Positions 1 through 7,946 of a DNA stretch of 64,000 nucleotides are shown piece by piece. The translations under genes and the position numbers were made by a program. The notes under the pieces are model-generated. The model did no database searches, was not told the origin of the DNA, and saw nothing but the letters and a program-made list of their open reading frames with translations. Origin of the DNA: Flammeovirgaceae bacterium UBA2338 (GTDB lineage Bacteria; Bacteroidota; Bacteroidia; Cytophagales; Cyclobacteriaceae); assembly GCA_002344795.1 (NCBI GenBank), contig DDUM01000029.1:1-64000 (forward strand), in the 5' to 3' direction. Positions within the stretch are counted from its first letter, which is position 1; each line of letters begins with the position of its first letter.

Positions 1-298
1 AAAATTGAATTGTCAGTTCATGGGTGTAACAACACATAAGGTGATTGAGGAAGTGGATAGCGGTCCAATTTTACAGCAAGGTGTTTTTAAAGTCAATTGG
101 AAAAGAACAGAATCGCAACTTCATGATACTATTTTCAAAGTGGGTAGCCTTATTTTGTTAAACACAATTTTAGAAGGAGAAGGAGGAGCGCAGCAAAATC
201 GAAGGCAAATAAATGAAGAATGGGTAGATTTTTCGGATCGGTTTTTATTTGATTGGGTCGCTCTCAATAAATCGATGATTTGGGACTTTTCTAAATGA
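1..298 (+). CDS. Formyltransferase family protein, C-terminal part (5' end outside window)
   Basis: The frame is open to the left edge, so only about the last 98 residues are present. The motif GVTTHKVIEEVDSGPIL matches the conserved G-x-T-x-H...D-x-GPI segment of the GART/methionyl-tRNA formyltransferase fold, which transfers a formyl group from N10-formyltetrahydrofolate. The stop overlaps the start of the WecE-like aminotransferase gene (ATGA), so the two are translationally coupled. By that context I infer an amino-sugar N-formyltransferase rather than PurN or Fmt. The substrate cannot be settled because the N-terminal catalytic part is missing. Confidence 0.75.
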   Translation, partial: KLNCQFMGVTTHKVIEEVDSGPILQQGVFKVNWKRTESQLHDTIFKVGSLILLNTILEGEGGAQQNRRQINEEWVDFSDRFLFDWVALNKSMIWDFSK

Positions 299-1419
299 TA
301 CCTTTCAATAAACCATATCTCTCAGGGAAAGAGATCCAGTTCATTAAGGAAGCTGTGGAGTTGGGCAAGATTTCCGGAAATGGTCACTTTACAAAGAAGT
401 GTCATTCTTTTTTTGAGCGCAGGTACAACTTTAAAAAATGCCTTCTAACCACTTCGTGCACAGACGCGCTTGAAATGTGTGCAATACTTTTGGATATTCA
501 GATTGGAGATGAGGTAATTATTCCGTCTTACACATTTGTCTCAACGGCTAACGCCTTTGTTCTGAGGGGGGCCAAGGTTGTTTTTGTGGACAGTAAATCT
601 GATCATCCAAACATTGATGCTGATCAAATTGAACCCTTGATCACAAAAAGAACGAAAGCAATAGTGGTTGTACACTATGCTGGTATTGCATGTGACATGG
701 ATACTATTCTAAAACTTTCTAAAAAACACTGTCTTTTTGTAGTGGAGGATGCCGCACAAGCAGTTGAAAGTTTTTATAAGGAAAAACCACTAGGTAGCAT
801 TGGTCATCTTGCTGCGTTTTCGTTTCACGAAACAAAAAATATTATTTCGGGTGAAGGCGGTATGCTAGTTGTAAATGACAAAAGATTTGAAAAGAGAGCC
901 GATATTATCTGGGAAAAGGGAACAAATAGAAAAGCTTTTTTTAATAATGAAGTAGACAAATATGGATGGATCGATATCGGCAGTTCATTTCTACCTTCCG
1001 AATTGATAGCAGCATTTCTTTTCGCCCAACTTGAAAATCTGGAATCAATTCAAACTAAGAGAAAATCAATTTGGAAGTATTATTACGATGAGCTTAAGAA
1101 GCTTGAAAACAGGGGAAAAATAAAGTTACCTGTAATTCCACAGTATGCGACCAATAACGCTCACATGTTCTATATCTTATGCGAAAATCATGAAAGAAGA
1201 GATGCGTTAATCCTTCACCTTCGGCAGGCAAATGTTAGTTCGGTGTTTCATTATTTACCACTCCATAATTCCGCTTATTATAAGGATAAACATGATGGAA
1301 GAAATTTGCCTATGAGCGAATATTTCAGCAGTACATTGATAAGATTACCCTTCTACAACGATTTAACTGAAGAGGACCAAGAAAAAGTTGTAAAAGAAAT
1401 TAATTCCTTTTACTCTTGA
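295..1419 (+). CDS. rffA: WecE/RffA-type sugar-nucleotide aminotransferase (DegT/DnrJ/EryC1 family)
   Basis: A 374-residue PLP-dependent aminotransferase. It begins IPFNKPYLSGKE, typical of dTDP-4-amino-4,6-dideoxygalactose transaminase. It has TSCTDALE near residue 53 for phosphate binding, VEDAAQ near 150, and the PLP lysine at about residue 181 in SFHETKN followed by a glycine-rich stretch. The known reaction of the family converts dTDP-4-keto-6-deoxyglucose plus glutamate to dTDP-Fuc4N. It overlaps the preceding formyltransferase gene by 4 bp and converges with fcl, 4 bp away. Length is normal. Family assignment is firm; the exact sugar is inferred from similarity. Confidence 0.88.
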   Translation: MIPFNKPYLSGKEIQFIKEAVELGKISGNGHFTKKCHSFFERRYNFKKCLLTTSCTDALEMCAILLDIQIGDEVIIPSYTFVSTANAFVLRGAKVVFVDSKSDHPNIDADQIEPLITKRTKAIVVVHYAGIACDMDTILKLSKKHCLFVVEDAAQAVESFYKEKPLGSIGHLAAFSFHETKNIISGEGGMLVVNDKRFEKRADIIWEKGTNRKAFFNNEVDKYGWIDIGSSFLPSELIAAFLFAQLENLESIQTKRKSIWKYYYDELKKLENRGKIKLPVIPQYATNNAHMFYILCENHERRDALILHLRQANVSSVFHYLPLHNSAYYKDKHDGRNLPMSEYFSSTLIRLPFYNDLTEEDQEKVVKEINSFYS

Positions 1420-1423
1420 TTAT

Positions 1424-2356
1424 TTATACCTTGGAAGTTTCTGTATAATCTCCAATAACCTTCTCAAGGCCTTCTCTTAAATTTATACGAGGCATCCAGT
1501 GCATTGCAGCTAGCTTTTCATTGGACATAAGTTTTCTTGGTGTTCCGTCTGGTTTTGAAGCATCGAACTTCAATTCGCCTTTAAAACCTGAAAGTTCCTT
1601 TATCAGTTTGGCCAAGTTTTTAATTGAGATCTCTGACCCAGAACCAACATTCACAAACTCAAGATCTGAATAATTATTCATTAGGAAATAGCAGGCATCT
1701 GCTAGGTCATCTACATGCAAGAATTCCCTAAGGGGTTTGCCAGTACCCCATATTTCTACATGCCTTTCTTCATTTTCCTTTGCCCTAACAAATTTTCTGA
1801 TTAAAGCAGGAATAACATGAGAATTATTCAAATCATAATTATCATTAGGGCCATACAAGTTAGTGGGCATGGCACTTATGAAATCGCACCCATGCTGCCT
1901 TCTATAACTTTCACAAAGCTTAATCCCCGCAATTTTAGCTATTGCATAAGGTTCATTTGTATCTTCCAGGTATCCTGAAAGTAAATAGCTTTCTTTCAGG
2001 GGTTGGGGAGCTAATTTGGGATATATGCACGAAGATCCCAGAAATAATAACTTCTTAACTTTATGTACATAGCTTTGATGAATGACATTGCTCTCAATCA
2101 TCAGGTTTTCATAGAGAAAGTTAGCGCGGTAGGTATTGTTAGCCATAATGCCACCTACTTTGGCTGCAGCCAGAAAAACATATTCTGGCTTTTCCGTTGC
2201 AAAGAAGTTCTCAACTGCTCCCTGATTTCTTAGGTCAAGCTCTATAGATGTTTTCAAAAGTAGATTATTATAGCCTTCATTTTGCAATTTTCTTACAATG
2301 GAAGAACCCACCATCCCCAGATGACCAGCTACATAAATTTTTGCTTCCTTTTCCAT
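1424..2356 (-). CDS. fcl: GDP-L-fucose synthase
   Basis: A 310-residue NAD(P)-binding SDR enzyme that epimerises and reduces GDP-4-keto-6-deoxymannose to GDP-L-fucose in the cytoplasm. The Rossmann motif GHLGMVGS lies near residue 11, SSCIYP near 108 and the catalytic YAIAK near 137. The HVIPALIRKF and PDGTPRK segments are characteristic of WcaG/Fcl. It lies 1 bp downstream of gmd on the same strand, so the two steps of the GDP-fucose pathway are co-transcribed. The length is typical of the family. Confidence 0.95.
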   Translation of the reverse strand: MEKEAKIYVAGHLGMVGSSIVRKLQNEGYNNLLLKTSIELDLRNQGAVENFFATEKPEYVFLAAAKVGGIMANNTYRANFLYENLMIESNVIHQSYVHKVKKLLFLGSSCIYPKLAPQPLKESYLLSGYLEDTNEPYAIAKIAGIKLCESYRRQHGCDFISAMPTNLYGPNDNYDLNNSHVIPALIRKFVRAKENEERHVEIWGTGKPLREFLHVDDLADACYFLMNNYSDLEFVNVGSGSEISIKNLAKLIKELSGFKGELKFDASKPDGTPRKLMSNEKLAAMHWMPRINLREGLEKVIGDYTETSKV

Positions 2357-2357
2357 T

Positions 2358-3470
2358 TTACTCGTGGTATTGAAAGATTTTATGCCCTCCTTCTTTCAAA
2401 TAGTGATCTCGTTTAAATAACTCCAGATCACTTTTCACCATATCTTCAACCAGTGCATCCAGATCGTATTTCAATTCCCAATTCAATTCACGTTTTGCCT
2501 TGTTAGGGTTTCCAATTAGCAGCTCAACCTCTGTGGGTCTAAAGTATTCCGGATCAATCTTTACAACAACACTTCCTTCAGACACTTTTGCCTCTTTATT
2601 TATAATCTTCGTAACAAATCCTTCTTCCGCTATGCCTTCGCCCTTAAAGTCAATAACAATCCCAAGTTGCTTAAATGCTTTTACTATAAACTCTCTTACT
2701 GTTGTAGTTATCCCAGTTGCAATCACAAAATCATCTGCTTTATCGTGTTGAAGCATCAACCACATTGCTTTAACATAATCCTTGGCATGTCCCCAATCTC
2801 GCTTGGCCTCTATATTTCCCATATATACAGTGTTTTGCAGCCCCAAAAATATCCTGCACGCTGCTCTTGTTATTTTTCGGGTAACAAAGGTCTCACCTCT
2901 TAATGGTGATTCATGATTAAATAGAATGCCATTGGAAGCAAAAATACCATAGGCTTCTCGGTAATTAACAGTAATCCAATAGCTATACATTTTGGCTACT
3001 GCATATGGAGACCTTGGATAAAAGGGTGTCCTTTCACTTTGAGGAACCTCTTGTACCAATCCATAAAGTTCCGAGGTAGAGGCCTGATAAAACTTCGTCC
3101 TTTTGGTCAATCCTAATATTCTTATGGCTTCTAACAAACGTAATGTTCCAATCCCGTCCACATCCGCTGTATATTCTGGTGTATCAAAACTTACTTTCAC
3201 ATGTGACATTGCCCCTAAATTGTAAATTTCATCTGGCTGAACTTCCTGAACTATTCGAATTAAGTTAACAGAATCACTTAGGTCTCCATAGTGCAATTTA
3301 AGCTTCACATTTGCTTCGTGTGGATCTTGATATAGATGGTCTATCCTGTCCGTATTGAAAAGCGAACTTCTCCTTTTAATGCCATGTACTTCATATCCCT
3401 TAGAAAGAAGCAGCTCAGCCAAATACGCGCCATCTTGTCCTGTTATTCCTGTTATAAGTGCTTTTTTCAT
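2358..3470 (-). CDS. gmd: GDP-mannose 4,6-dehydratase
   Basis: A 370-residue SDR dehydratase that converts GDP-D-mannose to GDP-4-keto-6-deoxy-D-mannose, the first step to GDP-L-fucose. Visible marks are GITGQDGAYLAELL at the N-terminus (NADP binding), the STSELYG stretch with the catalytic Thr/Glu region, YAVAKMYSYW as the Tyr-Lys pair, and FNHESPLRGETFVTRKI, which is diagnostic of Gmd. It is directly followed by fcl. It is preceded by the wbpE-D-B genes after a 48 bp gap and is probably part of the same leftward transcript. Confidence 0.96.
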   Translation of the reverse strand: MKKALITGITGQDGAYLAELLLSKGYEVHGIKRRSSLFNTDRIDHLYQDPHEANVKLKLHYGDLSDSVNLIRIVQEVQPDEIYNLGAMSHVKVSFDTPEYTADVDGIGTLRLLEAIRILGLTKRTKFYQASTSELYGLVQEVPQSERTPFYPRSPYAVAKMYSYWITVNYREAYGIFASNGILFNHESPLRGETFVTRKITRAACRIFLGLQNTVYMGNIEAKRDWGHAKDYVKAMWLMLQHDKADDFVIATGITTTVREFIVKAFKQLGIVIDFKGEGIAEEGFVTKIINKEAKVSEGSVVVKIDPEYFRPTEVELLIGNPNKAKRELNWELKYDLDALVEDMVKSDLELFKRDHYLKEGGHKIFQYHE

Positions 3471-3518
3471 TCCCTATGATTTTTACTATTAAATGAAAGT
3501 GGGGTCATTCCCATTCAC

Positions 3519-4412
3519 TTATTCTACTCTAAATTTCTGAACGATTTCAATAGATTTCTTGCTTTCTGAAAGACCAAATCCTTCACCACCTAAAATCTGC
3601 TCATAGCTTTTAGTGTGTAAGTCCGTAAATCCATCACTAAATTCAATCTCTTTTCCAGCTAGTTTAAGAGATCTATAAGTCCTTTTTCCTTGATTTTGCA
3701 CCTCATTGGGAAGGTCTTTGAAATCTACACTCAATTTCCAATTAACATTAGCTTGCTGCAACACAAGTTTACCGGAAGCTTTCTTGTCTGATAATTCCAC
3801 AACAAAATTTTCTTTCACCTCTCCAAAAACCCATATCAACATATCGAAAAAATGGATTCCAATATTAGTAGCTATTCCGCCAGATTTAGACACATCTCCT
3901 TTCCAGCTGTGATGGTACCAATTACCCCTTGATGTTACATAAGATAACTCGACATCATATACTTTCTCTTTAGGGCCATTTTGCACTTGTTCTCTCAATG
4001 CAATTATACTCGGGTGAAGTCGGAGTTGAAGTATAGTGTATACTTTTCTCCTTGTTTCATCTTCAATTTCAGAAAGCGCATCCACATTCCAAGGATTGAG
4101 CACCAATGGTTTTTCACATATTGCATCAGCTCCATGCCGTAGTGCAAATCGAATATGGGAGTCGTGCAAATAATTCGGAGAACAAATACTAACGTAGTCG
4201 ATCTTAATACCTTTCCTTTTGAGCTTATCTAAATGTCTGTCAAATCTCTCAAATTCTGTAAAGAAATCACAATCCGGAAAATAAGAATCAAGAATTCCAA
4301 CACTATCATTTTTATCCATTGCTGCAACTAGATTATTTCCGGTAGCCTTAATGGCCTGCAAGTGTCGTGGTGCTATGTAGCCAGCCGCTCCTATCAGTGC
4401 AAAATTTTTCAT
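3519..4412 (-). CDS. wbpB: UDP-N-acetyl-2-amino-2-deoxyglucuronate 3-dehydrogenase (WbpB/WlbA type)
   Basis: A 297-residue Gfo/Idh/MocA oxidoreductase. The start FALIGAAGYIAPRH, the internal DYVSICSPNYLH and CEKPLVL (catalytic Lys), and RGNWYHHSWKGD plus GFTDLHTKSYEQIL near the end all match the WlbA/WbpB group closely. That enzyme oxidises C3 of UDP-GlcNAcA with NAD. The gene is 1 bp downstream of wbpD and follows wbpE, so the three dedicated enzymes of UDP-GlcNAc(3NAc)A synthesis are adjacent. Typical family length is about 315, so this copy is slightly short but has all the motifs I recognise. Confidence 0.9.
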   Translation of the reverse strand: MKNFALIGAAGYIAPRHLQAIKATGNNLVAAMDKNDSVGILDSYFPDCDFFTEFERFDRHLDKLKRKGIKIDYVSICSPNYLHDSHIRFALRHGADAICEKPLVLNPWNVDALSEIEDETRRKVYTILQLRLHPSIIALREQVQNGPKEKVYDVELSYVTSRGNWYHHSWKGDVSKSGGIATNIGIHFFDMLIWVFGEVKENFVVELSDKKASGKLVLQQANVNWKLSVDFKDLPNEVQNQGKRTYRSLKLAGKEIEFSDGFTDLHTKSYEQILGGEGFGLSESKKSIEIVQKFRVE

Positions 4413-4413
4413 T

Positions 4414-4992
4414 CTAAATTTTAATTACAACTCCGTCTTCAAGTTTATATTTTTCATGGCTCTCTTGACAGTCCGCGTTTCCGTTGTCATCAAACTCCAA
4501 CCTATGTCCATACTCACTCATCCAACCGACTTGCTTTGCAGGATTACCAACTACTAACGCATAGTCTGGAACCTCCTTTGTCACAACCGCTCCTGCGCCT
4601 ATGAATGCAAACCTTCCAATATCATGGCCACAAACAATGGTGGCATTGGCACCAATAGAGGCGCCCTTCTTTACAAGGGTCTTGGAGTATTGTCCTCTTC
4701 TGTTGACCGCACTTCGAGGATTAATCACATTGGTAAATACCATACTAGGTCCCAGGAATACATCATCCTCACAAATCACTCCGGTATAGATGGATACATT
4801 ATTTTGAACCTTTACATTATTCCCCAAAATCACTTCAGTGGAGACCACCACATTTTGCCCAATGTTACAGTTGCTGCCAATTTTGCATCCAGGCATAATG
4901 TGGCTAAAGTGCCAGATTTTAGTACCTGACCCAATTTCACAACCCTCATCGATTACGGCTGTCTCATGTGCAAAGAATGGTTTTCCTGTCAT
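4414..4992 (-). CDS. wbpD: UDP-2-acetamido-3-amino-2,3-dideoxyglucuronate N-acetyltransferase (WbpD/WlbB type)
   Basis: About 192 residues forming a left-handed beta-helix of hexapeptide repeats (IGSGTK, IGSNCN, IGQNVV, LGNNVK and others). Diagnostic WbpD segments are GPSMVFTNVINPRS, KTLVKKGASIGANATIVCG, and a C-terminal QVGWMSEYG. The family acetylates the 3-amino group of UDP-GlcNAc(3N)A with acetyl-CoA. I chose the ATG at 4992 over a TTG at 4998: it gives a start MTGKPFFAHE only 2 bp after the wbpE stop. The C-terminal tail of about 25 residues beyond the helix is charged. Confidence 0.9.
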   Translation of the reverse strand: MTGKPFFAHETAVIDEGCEIGSGTKIWHFSHIMPGCKIGSNCNIGQNVVVSTEVILGNNVKVQNNVSIYTGVICEDDVFLGPSMVFTNVINPRSAVNRRGQYSKTLVKKGASIGANATIVCGHDIGRFAFIGAGAVVTKEVPDYALVVGNPAKQVGWMSEYGHRLEFDDNGNADCQESHEKYKLEDGVVIKI

Positions 4993-4994
4993 TT

Positions 4995-6125
4995 TCAAGC
5001 TTTGTAATCCCTAATTTTTTCACAAATGTAAGACAATTGATCATTATCCATTTCGGTATGGATTGGAAGAGAAATCACACAATCTGATAGTTTTTCACTT
5101 ATTGGAAAGGCTCCTTTCTCAATACCCGAGATTTGATAGGCCTTCTGAAAATGTAAAGGAACCGGATAGTAAACCATGGAGGGAATGCTGTGTGATTCAA
5201 GGTATTGGCGAAAATGATCGCGATCAACTCCTTTCAATTGCAAAGTGTATTGATGAAACACATGAGTTGAGTTGGCACTTCTCACTGGAATGCTCAAAAA
5301 GGGAAGACCTGACAACGCTTTATCATAGTAGTCAGCAACAGCTTGCCTGTTTTGCTCATACTTTTTAATGTGCTTGATCTTTACATTCAGAATAGCAGCC
5401 TGTAGAGTGTCTAATCGACTGTTTACTCCTATGAGGTCATGATAGTATTTTACACGTTGTCCGTGATTGGCAATGATGCTGATTTTTTCAGCTAGTAATT
5501 TATCTGTTGTCACTAGTGCACCCCCATCTCCATAACACCCCAGATTCTTGGATGGAAAAAATGAAGTGCAGCCTATGTCTCCCATCGTTCCTGCTTTTTT
5601 TACTGAGCCATCTTTAAATGTGTACTCCGCACCAAAGGCCTGGGCATAATCTTCAATTACAAAAAGTTTGTTTCTCTCGGCTAATGCCAATAAAGGCTCC
5701 ATTTCTGCGCATTGACCGTACAAGTGAACGGGAACAATCGCTACAGTTTTAGGTGTAATGTTTGCTTCCACCTGATCGATATCAATATTGAAAGAATCTT
5801 TTTTTACATCTACAAATACTGGTTTCAATCCCAGCAAAGCGATTACTTCTGCAGTGGCTACATAAGTGAAGACGGGCAAGATTACTTCATCACCGGATTT
5901 AAAATCCAGGGCCATCATGGCTATCTGCAAAGCATCGGTTCCATTGCCACAGGTAATGGCATGAGCACCATCATGAAAATCTGATAGTGATTTTTCAAAT
6001 TGACTCACCTGAGGACCCTTAATGAAAGCGGTAGAATCAAGTACTTCTTGAATCGCCTGGTCAATTTCAGGTTTTATTTTTTGATATTGACCGTGAAGGT
6101 CAACCATAGTGATTTTATGGGTCAT
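4995..6125 (-). CDS. wbpE: UDP-2-acetamido-2-deoxy-3-oxoglucuronate aminotransferase (WbpE/WlbC type)
   Basis: A 376-residue DegT/DnrJ/EryC1 PLP enzyme. NGTDALQIAMMAL, the VIEDYAQAFGAEY segment and TSFFPSKNLGCYGDGGA (PLP lysine in PSKN) match WbpE/WlbC closely. NHGQRVKYYHDLIGVNSRLDTLQAAIL is also typical. The enzyme aminates the 3-keto sugar produced by WbpB. It is first in a leftward series wbpE-wbpD-wbpB-gmd-fcl. The 304 bp upstream hold palindromic repeats rather than an ordinary promoter region, so promoter activity may come from the repeat DNA (inference). An internal ATG seven codons in is an alternative start. Confidence 0.92.
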   Translation of the reverse strand: MTHKITMVDLHGQYQKIKPEIDQAIQEVLDSTAFIKGPQVSQFEKSLSDFHDGAHAITCGNGTDALQIAMMALDFKSGDEVILPVFTYVATAEVIALLGLKPVFVDVKKDSFNIDIDQVEANITPKTVAIVPVHLYGQCAEMEPLLALAERNKLFVIEDYAQAFGAEYTFKDGSVKKAGTMGDIGCTSFFPSKNLGCYGDGGALVTTDKLLAEKISIIANHGQRVKYYHDLIGVNSRLDTLQAAILNVKIKHIKKYEQNRQAVADYYDKALSGLPFLSIPVRSANSTHVFHQYTLQLKGVDRDHFRQYLESHSIPSMVYYPVPLHFQKAYQISGIEKGAFPISEKLSDCVISLPIHTEMDNDQLSYICEKIRDYKA

Positions 6126-6148
6126 AGGGGTAATTTAATTTTAATTTG

Positions 6149-6253
6149 AACCACATAGAAACATAGGTCACATAGATTTCTGGTTTACTTAACAATTTGT
6201 TCCATGTGATCCGAGTCTCGTATTACCTTATACATGTGGTTTAAGTATTGTAA
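6149..6253. repeat. Palindromic intergenic repeat, copy A
   Basis: This copy begins AACCACATAGAAACATAG (6149-6166), carries a central GTGATCCGA (6206-6214), and ends ACATGTGGTT (6232-6241) then TAAGTATTGTAAT. The ends are inverted relative to each other. Together with copy B it fills most of the 304-bp non-coding stretch between wbpE and the GxxExxY gene. No ORF, tRNA or recognisable riboswitch was seen in that stretch. Confidence 0.8.
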
Positions 6254-6260
6254 TATTTTT

Positions 6261-6424
6261 AACCACATAGGAACATAGGTTCACATAGGTTTCTGGTTTA
6301 CTTAACAATTTTGTTCCATGTGATTCGAGTCTTGTATTACGTTATCCGTTTAGAAATATAGCTTATAAGTTCCTTGGTTTATTTTACTATGTATTCTATG
6401 TGCCTATGTGGTTTAAGTATTGTA
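6261..6424. repeat. Palindromic intergenic repeat, copy B (tandem to copy A)
   Basis: A direct repeat of copy A. It has left arm AACCACATAGGAACATAG (6261-6278), the same TTTCTGGTTTACTTAACAA stretch, and centre GTGATTCGA (6320-6328). About 60 bp absent from copy A precede the right arm CTATGTGCCTATGTGGTT (6396-6413) and the shared TAAGTATTGTAAT tail. The right arm is the exact reverse complement of 6856-6873 on the other side of the GxxExxY gene. Confidence 0.8.
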
Positions 6425-6429
6425 ATAAA

Positions 6430-6849
6430 TTAGCTTTCCGGAAGATTTCTAAAGTACTCATTGACGTAGGTCTTCTGTCCTTCCTTAAATAAATTCGCAC
6501 AATTAAAATTGATCAGAATACCTTTAGGCAACTCAAGAAGTTTCATATAAGTTAACAATTGAGCCTCATGAACGGGCGCAATCGCATCTATTGCCTTCAA
6601 TTCTACCACAATTGAATTTTCTATAACAAAGTCACAACGCAGGTCTGCCTCCATGTCCAGTCCTTTGTAATTCACGGGCACAATATGCTCAGAAAGAAAC
6701 AACAACTGCCTGATTGCAAATTCATGTTTTAGACACTTGTGATAGACACTTTCCAACAACCCTGGCCCCAAAGTTTTATGGACTTCAATAGCCGCGCCTA
6801 CTATCTGGTAGGTTAGTTCATTTAGGTATGTCTTGGTGAGTATTTCCAT
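6430..6849 (-). CDS. GxxExxY protein (PD-(D/E)XK nuclease-like)
   Basis: A 139-residue protein with the namesake motif G30-P-G-L-E-type: LGPGLLESVYHKCL, i.e. Gly30-x-x-Glu33-x-x-Tyr36. It also has the PD-(D/E)XK pattern Asp73 ... Glu83-Leu-Lys85 (DFVIENSIVVELKA) and Gln97-x3-Tyr101. The family is known only as a predicted nuclease-fold group; its role is not established. I chose the ATG at 6849. A GTG at 6861 lies inside the flanking repeat. The gene is bracketed by exact 18-bp inverted repeats and interrupts the sugar-nucleotide cluster, so it looks like an inserted cassette. Its leader is made of repeat sequence. Confidence 0.88.
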   Translation of the reverse strand: MEILTKTYLNELTYQIVGAAIEVHKTLGPGLLESVYHKCLKHEFAIRQLLFLSEHIVPVNYKGLDMEADLRCDFVIENSIVVELKAIDAIAPVHEAQLLTYMKLLELPKGILINFNCANLFKEGQKTYVNEYFRNLPES

Positions 6850-6855
6850 TTTTTT

Positions 6856-6906
6856 AACCACATAGGCACATAGAAAACATAGCCCATGTGCTCTATGTTT
6901 CTATGT
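6856..6906. repeat. Palindromic intergenic repeat, copy C
   Basis: It starts AACCACATAGGCACATAG (6856-6873). An inner hairpin follows, ACATAGAAAACATAG pairing with CTATGTTTCTATGT around a CCCATGTG centre. Its right end supplies the TAG stop codon of galE (6901-6903), and its left end touches the start region of the GxxExxY gene. It is shorter than copies A, B and D and lacks the GTGATCCGA centre. Confidence 0.75.
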
Positions 6907-7935
6907 ATTTAATCTCCTAAGTCTTTTCTCCCATGCCCAGGCATCGCGCAATGCATCCCTGGAAGTATATTGTGCTGACCAATTCAATTCATTTTTTGCT
7001 TTGGTTGGATTAGCATAAGTCTTCACCACATCACCTGCTCGCCTTGGACCAATTTCATAGTTTAGTTTTACGCCAGTCACTTCAATGAATTCCTTTACCA
7101 ATTGCAAAACTGAGATGCCCTGGCCTGTACCCAAATTGTAGTATTGATAGCCATCACTTATGCCTTCGCCCAAAAGCTTATCTATGGCTTTAACATGAGC
7201 TTGAGCTAAATCCACGATATGAATAAAATCTCTTATACAAGTTCCATCAGGTGTGTCATAATCTCCCCCGAAAATGACAAGCTTTTCACGGATGCTCGCT
7301 GCCGTTTGAGTGATGTAGGGAACCAGGTTGTTGGGCTTATCAATGGGTAGTTCGCCCAACATTGCACTGGGGTGAGCACCTATTGGATTGAAGTAGCGAA
7401 GCGAGATAACTTTCAAATCAATATCTGCCCTTACTGCATCCTCCAATATCTGCTCACACATCTGCTTGGTAGCTCCATAGGGAGATTCCGCTTTTTTAAA
7501 AGGTGCGTACTCATCAACAGGAATTGAATCGGGCTCACCATATACGGTGCAGCTTGAAGAAAAAATAAGATTATTAACTTGATGCTCCTTCATTACCTCA
7601 ACTAGCGCCAATAATGAATTGATATTATTCTGATAGTACATAATAGGAAACTCAACAGATTCTCCAACAGACTTGTAGGCCGCAAAATGCATTACTCCCT
7701 CCAACTTACCTTCCTTTTCAAATACCCCATTTAGAAATTGTCTATCCGTGCAGTCCCCTTCATAAAATGTCAAAGCTTTGCCTGTTATCTTTTCAATCCC
7801 ATCCAGCAACGTTCTGTCTGATTTCGAAAAATTGTCAATGATGACTGGAGAATACCCGCTGGCAAATAGCTCCACCACAGTATGTGCGCCTATGTATCCT
7901 GCTCCACCCGTAACCAGTATTTTTTTTGATTTCAT
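6901..7935 (-). CDS. galE: UDP-glucose 4-epimerase
   Basis: A 344-residue SDR epimerase interconverting UDP-glucose and UDP-galactose (or the N-acetyl forms). It has VTGGAGYIGAHTV at residue 8, the SSSCTVYG serine region, YGATK (Tyr-x3-Lys) near 153, RYFNPIGAHPS, and the LRDAWAWEKRL C-terminus, all typical of bacterial GalE. The stop codon TAG lies within the right end of repeat copy C, and the region just before the start codon is repeat copy D. The gene is therefore framed by repeats on both sides. It would supply galactose for the surface polysaccharide. Confidence 0.95.
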   Translation of the reverse strand: MKSKKILVTGGAGYIGAHTVVELFASGYSPVIIDNFSKSDRTLLDGIEKITGKALTFYEGDCTDRQFLNGVFEKEGKLEGVMHFAAYKSVGESVEFPIMYYQNNINSLLALVEVMKEHQVNNLIFSSSCTVYGEPDSIPVDEYAPFKKAESPYGATKQMCEQILEDAVRADIDLKVISLRYFNPIGAHPSAMLGELPIDKPNNLVPYITQTAASIREKLVIFGGDYDTPDGTCIRDFIHIVDLAQAHVKAIDKLLGEGISDGYQYYNLGTGQGISVLQLVKEFIEVTGVKLNYEIGPRRAGDVVKTYANPTKAKNELNWSAQYTSRDALRDAWAWEKRLRRLNT

Positions 7936-7946
7936 TTTAATTTTTT

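Noticed and set aside
6149..6424. CRISPR array
   Set aside because: There are only two long, imperfect direct copies with palindromic ends and no regular short repeat/spacer pattern or cas genes.
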